A stretch of DNA of 64,000 bases, taken from assembly GCF_910594005.1 (NCBI RefSeq), contig NC_057818.1:9543501-9607500 (forward strand); not shown here. Direction: 5' to 3'. This stretch comes from Cervus elaphus (taxonomy: Eukaryota; Chordata; Mammalia; Artiodactyla; Cervidae). More model-generated notes on the stretch are below. The model searched no databases and had not been told where the DNA came from. It saw nothing but the letters and a program-made list of their open reading frames with translations. Within the stretch, counting starts at the first letter, position 1.

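Larger units (their letters stand above)
62326..63265 (+). repeat. hAT-type DNA transposon fossil carrying two later insertions
   Basis: Opens CACTGTCCAACAGAAACTG with GAGCCACATGTGTCATTATA and TTAATTTTAATAATTTATTT. It resumes after the insertions with GGAGATATTTTACACTC, ACAGCACATCTCAATTGAGA and ends TATTGGACAACAT. Family name not assigned. Confidence 0.6.

Noticed and set aside
62481..62810. 109-residue ORF
   Set aside because: C-terminal BovB sequence, 5'-truncated copy.
9484..63082. tRNA genes at tRNA-like segments
   Set aside because: All such segments are in SINE heads with a BovA or CHR body; no clean cloverleaf was seen.

Overview
This is vertebrate, almost certainly ruminant (bovid) nuclear DNA. 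The evidence is one nearly full-length BovB (RTE-type) LINE, several shorter BovB pieces, and many Bov-tA-type and CHR-type tRNA-derived SINEs, all typical of Ruminantia/Cetartiodactyla, together with one large, finely split gene. Cattle, sheep and goat cannot be told apart from what I see.

The window is a single-gene landscape. Twenty-nine exons on the minus strand encode most of PKD1L2 (polycystin-1-like 2). The 5' side is at the right edge, where 18 bases of an exon are visible at 63983-64000. The 3' side leaves the left edge after the exon at 545-641. All exons have usable splice sites (one GC donor, otherwise GT), matching phases from exon to exon and no internal stop, so about 4,820 coding bases (about 1,606 codons) read through. 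In order they encode the end of the N-terminal lectin region, a long REJ/receptor-egg-jelly-type extracellular region, a stalk, the GPS autoproteolysis motif, TM1, the intracellular PLAT domain, TM2-TM3, a cytoplasmic loop with a coiled-coil-like segment, and TM4-TM5. The C-terminal channel-like TM6-TM11 and the N-terminal C-type lectin and SUEL lectin exons lie outside the window.

Layout from left to right: 0.5-9 kb, TM5 back to TM2; 10-15.4 kb, PLAT; 17.3-21.9 kb, TM1 and GPS; 22.4-32 kb, pre-GPS region with a 3-kb BovB LINE in an intron (27.2-30.2 kb); 35.6-53.6 kb, REJ-type region with many SINEs, BovB pieces, MLT1, L2 and L1 fossils; 53.6-64 kb, a CCAAT-bearing minisatellite, then an 8.5-kb intron largely made of an old L1 and nested insertions.

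No second protein-coding host gene, RNA gene, CRISPR array or prokaryote-type system is supported. The points most worth a second look are: the apparently intact PKD1L2 frame, since the human gene is known as a polymorphic pseudogene; a GC-AG intron whose body carries a long CA-rich tract on the transcript strand; a tandem NAGNAG acceptor; a CCAAT minisatellite; a BovB fragment flanked by an unusually long (about 45 bp) direct repeat; and several nested or chimeric retroposon insertions.
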